NCBI GenBank assembly: GCA_024762845.1
Contig: JANTGQ010000122.1
Span: 1-5,130, forward strand
DNA length: 5,130 nucleotides
From: Nitratifractor sp.
GTDB lineage: Bacteria; Campylobacterota; Campylobacteria; Campylobacterales; Sulfurovaceae
Direction of reading: 5' to 3'
In this document: in pieces, positions 4,949 to 5,130 of the stretch
How positions within the stretch are numbered: the first letter of the stretch is position 1
How the letters are laid out: every line of letters begins with the position of its first letter
Translations under genes and position numbers: made by a program
Notes under the pieces: model-generated
Seen by the model: the letters and a program-made list of their open reading frames with translations, nothing else
Told to the model about the DNA's origin: nothing
Database searches by the model: none

Positions 4949-5130
4949 ATGAGAGAAAAATTTCTACAATCGGCACTAGCAGCAAACCAAGAGATATACC
5001 AAAGTATTCAAAATGGTTTTAGAGAAGAGTGGAGAGAAGCGCACACTATCGGAGCCGGCGGGGATATATCGAGTGGTTTTGACCTCTTTTGCGAAGCAAC
5101 TTTTGTAAAGCACCTGCAAGAGTTTGGAAG
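4949..5130 (+). CDS. Inositol monophosphatase family protein, N-terminal 60 residues (cut by window edge)
   Basis: The frame is open from the ATG at 4949-4951 to the right edge, 60 codons plus two bases. It reads MREKFLQSALAANQEIYQ and then GAGGD (35-39), Ser41, Asp45 and Glu49, in the pattern GAGGDISSGFDLFCE. This is the N-terminal signature I associate with inositol-monophosphatase (SuhB/CysQ/FIG superfamily) proteins of Campylobacterota. The catalytic metal-binding motifs of the family (the Glu-Glu region and DPxDGT) would lie beyond the window, so activity and substrate cannot be judged. The superfamily hydrolyses phosphate esters such as inositol-1-phosphate, 3'-phosphoadenosine-5'-phosphate or fructose-1,6-bisphosphate in a Mg-dependent way. 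The upstream in-frame stop is TAA at 4907-4909, and AGG at 4940-4942 is a weak Shine-Dalgarno six bases before the ATG. It is divergent from recO. Confidence 0.8.
   Translation, partial: MREKFLQSALAANQEIYQSIQNGFREEWREAHTIGAGGDISSGFDLFCEATFVKHLQEFG

Noticed and set aside
1..5130. Mobile element, CRISPR array, tRNA/rRNA or defence system
   Set aside because: I saw no regularly spaced repeats, terminal inverted repeats, transposase-like frames or cloverleaf structures, and nearly all bases are explained by six conserved genes.

Overview
The window looks like ordinary core chromosome from a Campylobacterota (formerly Epsilonproteobacteria) bacterium, plausibly a free-living Sulfurimonas/Sulfurovum-type lineage. 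The reasons are the AT-rich coding style, the short (about 205-residue) epsilon-type RecO, the cytosolic-type M16 peptidase directly after a class 2 pyrD, and a cysS - x - pyrD - M16 gene order that I recall from Campylobacter jejuni. Placement at genus level is a guess.

Layout: five genes run leftward (minus strand) in the order recO (4206-4823), cysS (2738-4141), a RimJ/RimL-like GNAT acetyltransferase (2187-2738), pyrD (1120-2190) and an M16-family zinc peptidase (start 1092, running off the left edge). One gene runs rightward, an inositol-monophosphatase-family protein starting at 4949 and cut by the right edge. The 125-base divergent region 4824-4948 is the only non-coding stretch of more than 100 bases and probably carries promoters for both directions. 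No stretch of more than 300 bases lacks a gene.

The cysS-GNAT-pyrD block is very compact. The GNAT start overlaps the cysS stop and the pyrD start overlaps the GNAT stop, and each downstream Shine-Dalgarno lies in the last codons of the upstream gene, so translational coupling is likely. M16 follows pyrD after 27 bases. recO and cysS are separated by 64 bases holding a hairpin and, at the recO stop, a TATAAT box, so cysS may have its own promoter. The genes are functionally mixed: DNA repair (recO), tRNA charging (cysS), protein or small-molecule acetylation (GNAT), pyrimidine synthesis (pyrD) and proteolysis (M16). This looks like a housekeeping operon rather than a single-purpose system.

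I see no mobile element, CRISPR array, tRNA, rRNA or defence system, and nothing that amounts to a new system. The items worth a second look are small: two in-frame starts of the M16 peptidase, each with a Shine-Dalgarno, the longer adding a signal-peptide-like leader; a hairpin covering the first of these Shine-Dalgarnos; a perfect 20-base palindrome and a terminator-like hairpin inside recO; and a GNAT gene where C. jejuni has msbA.
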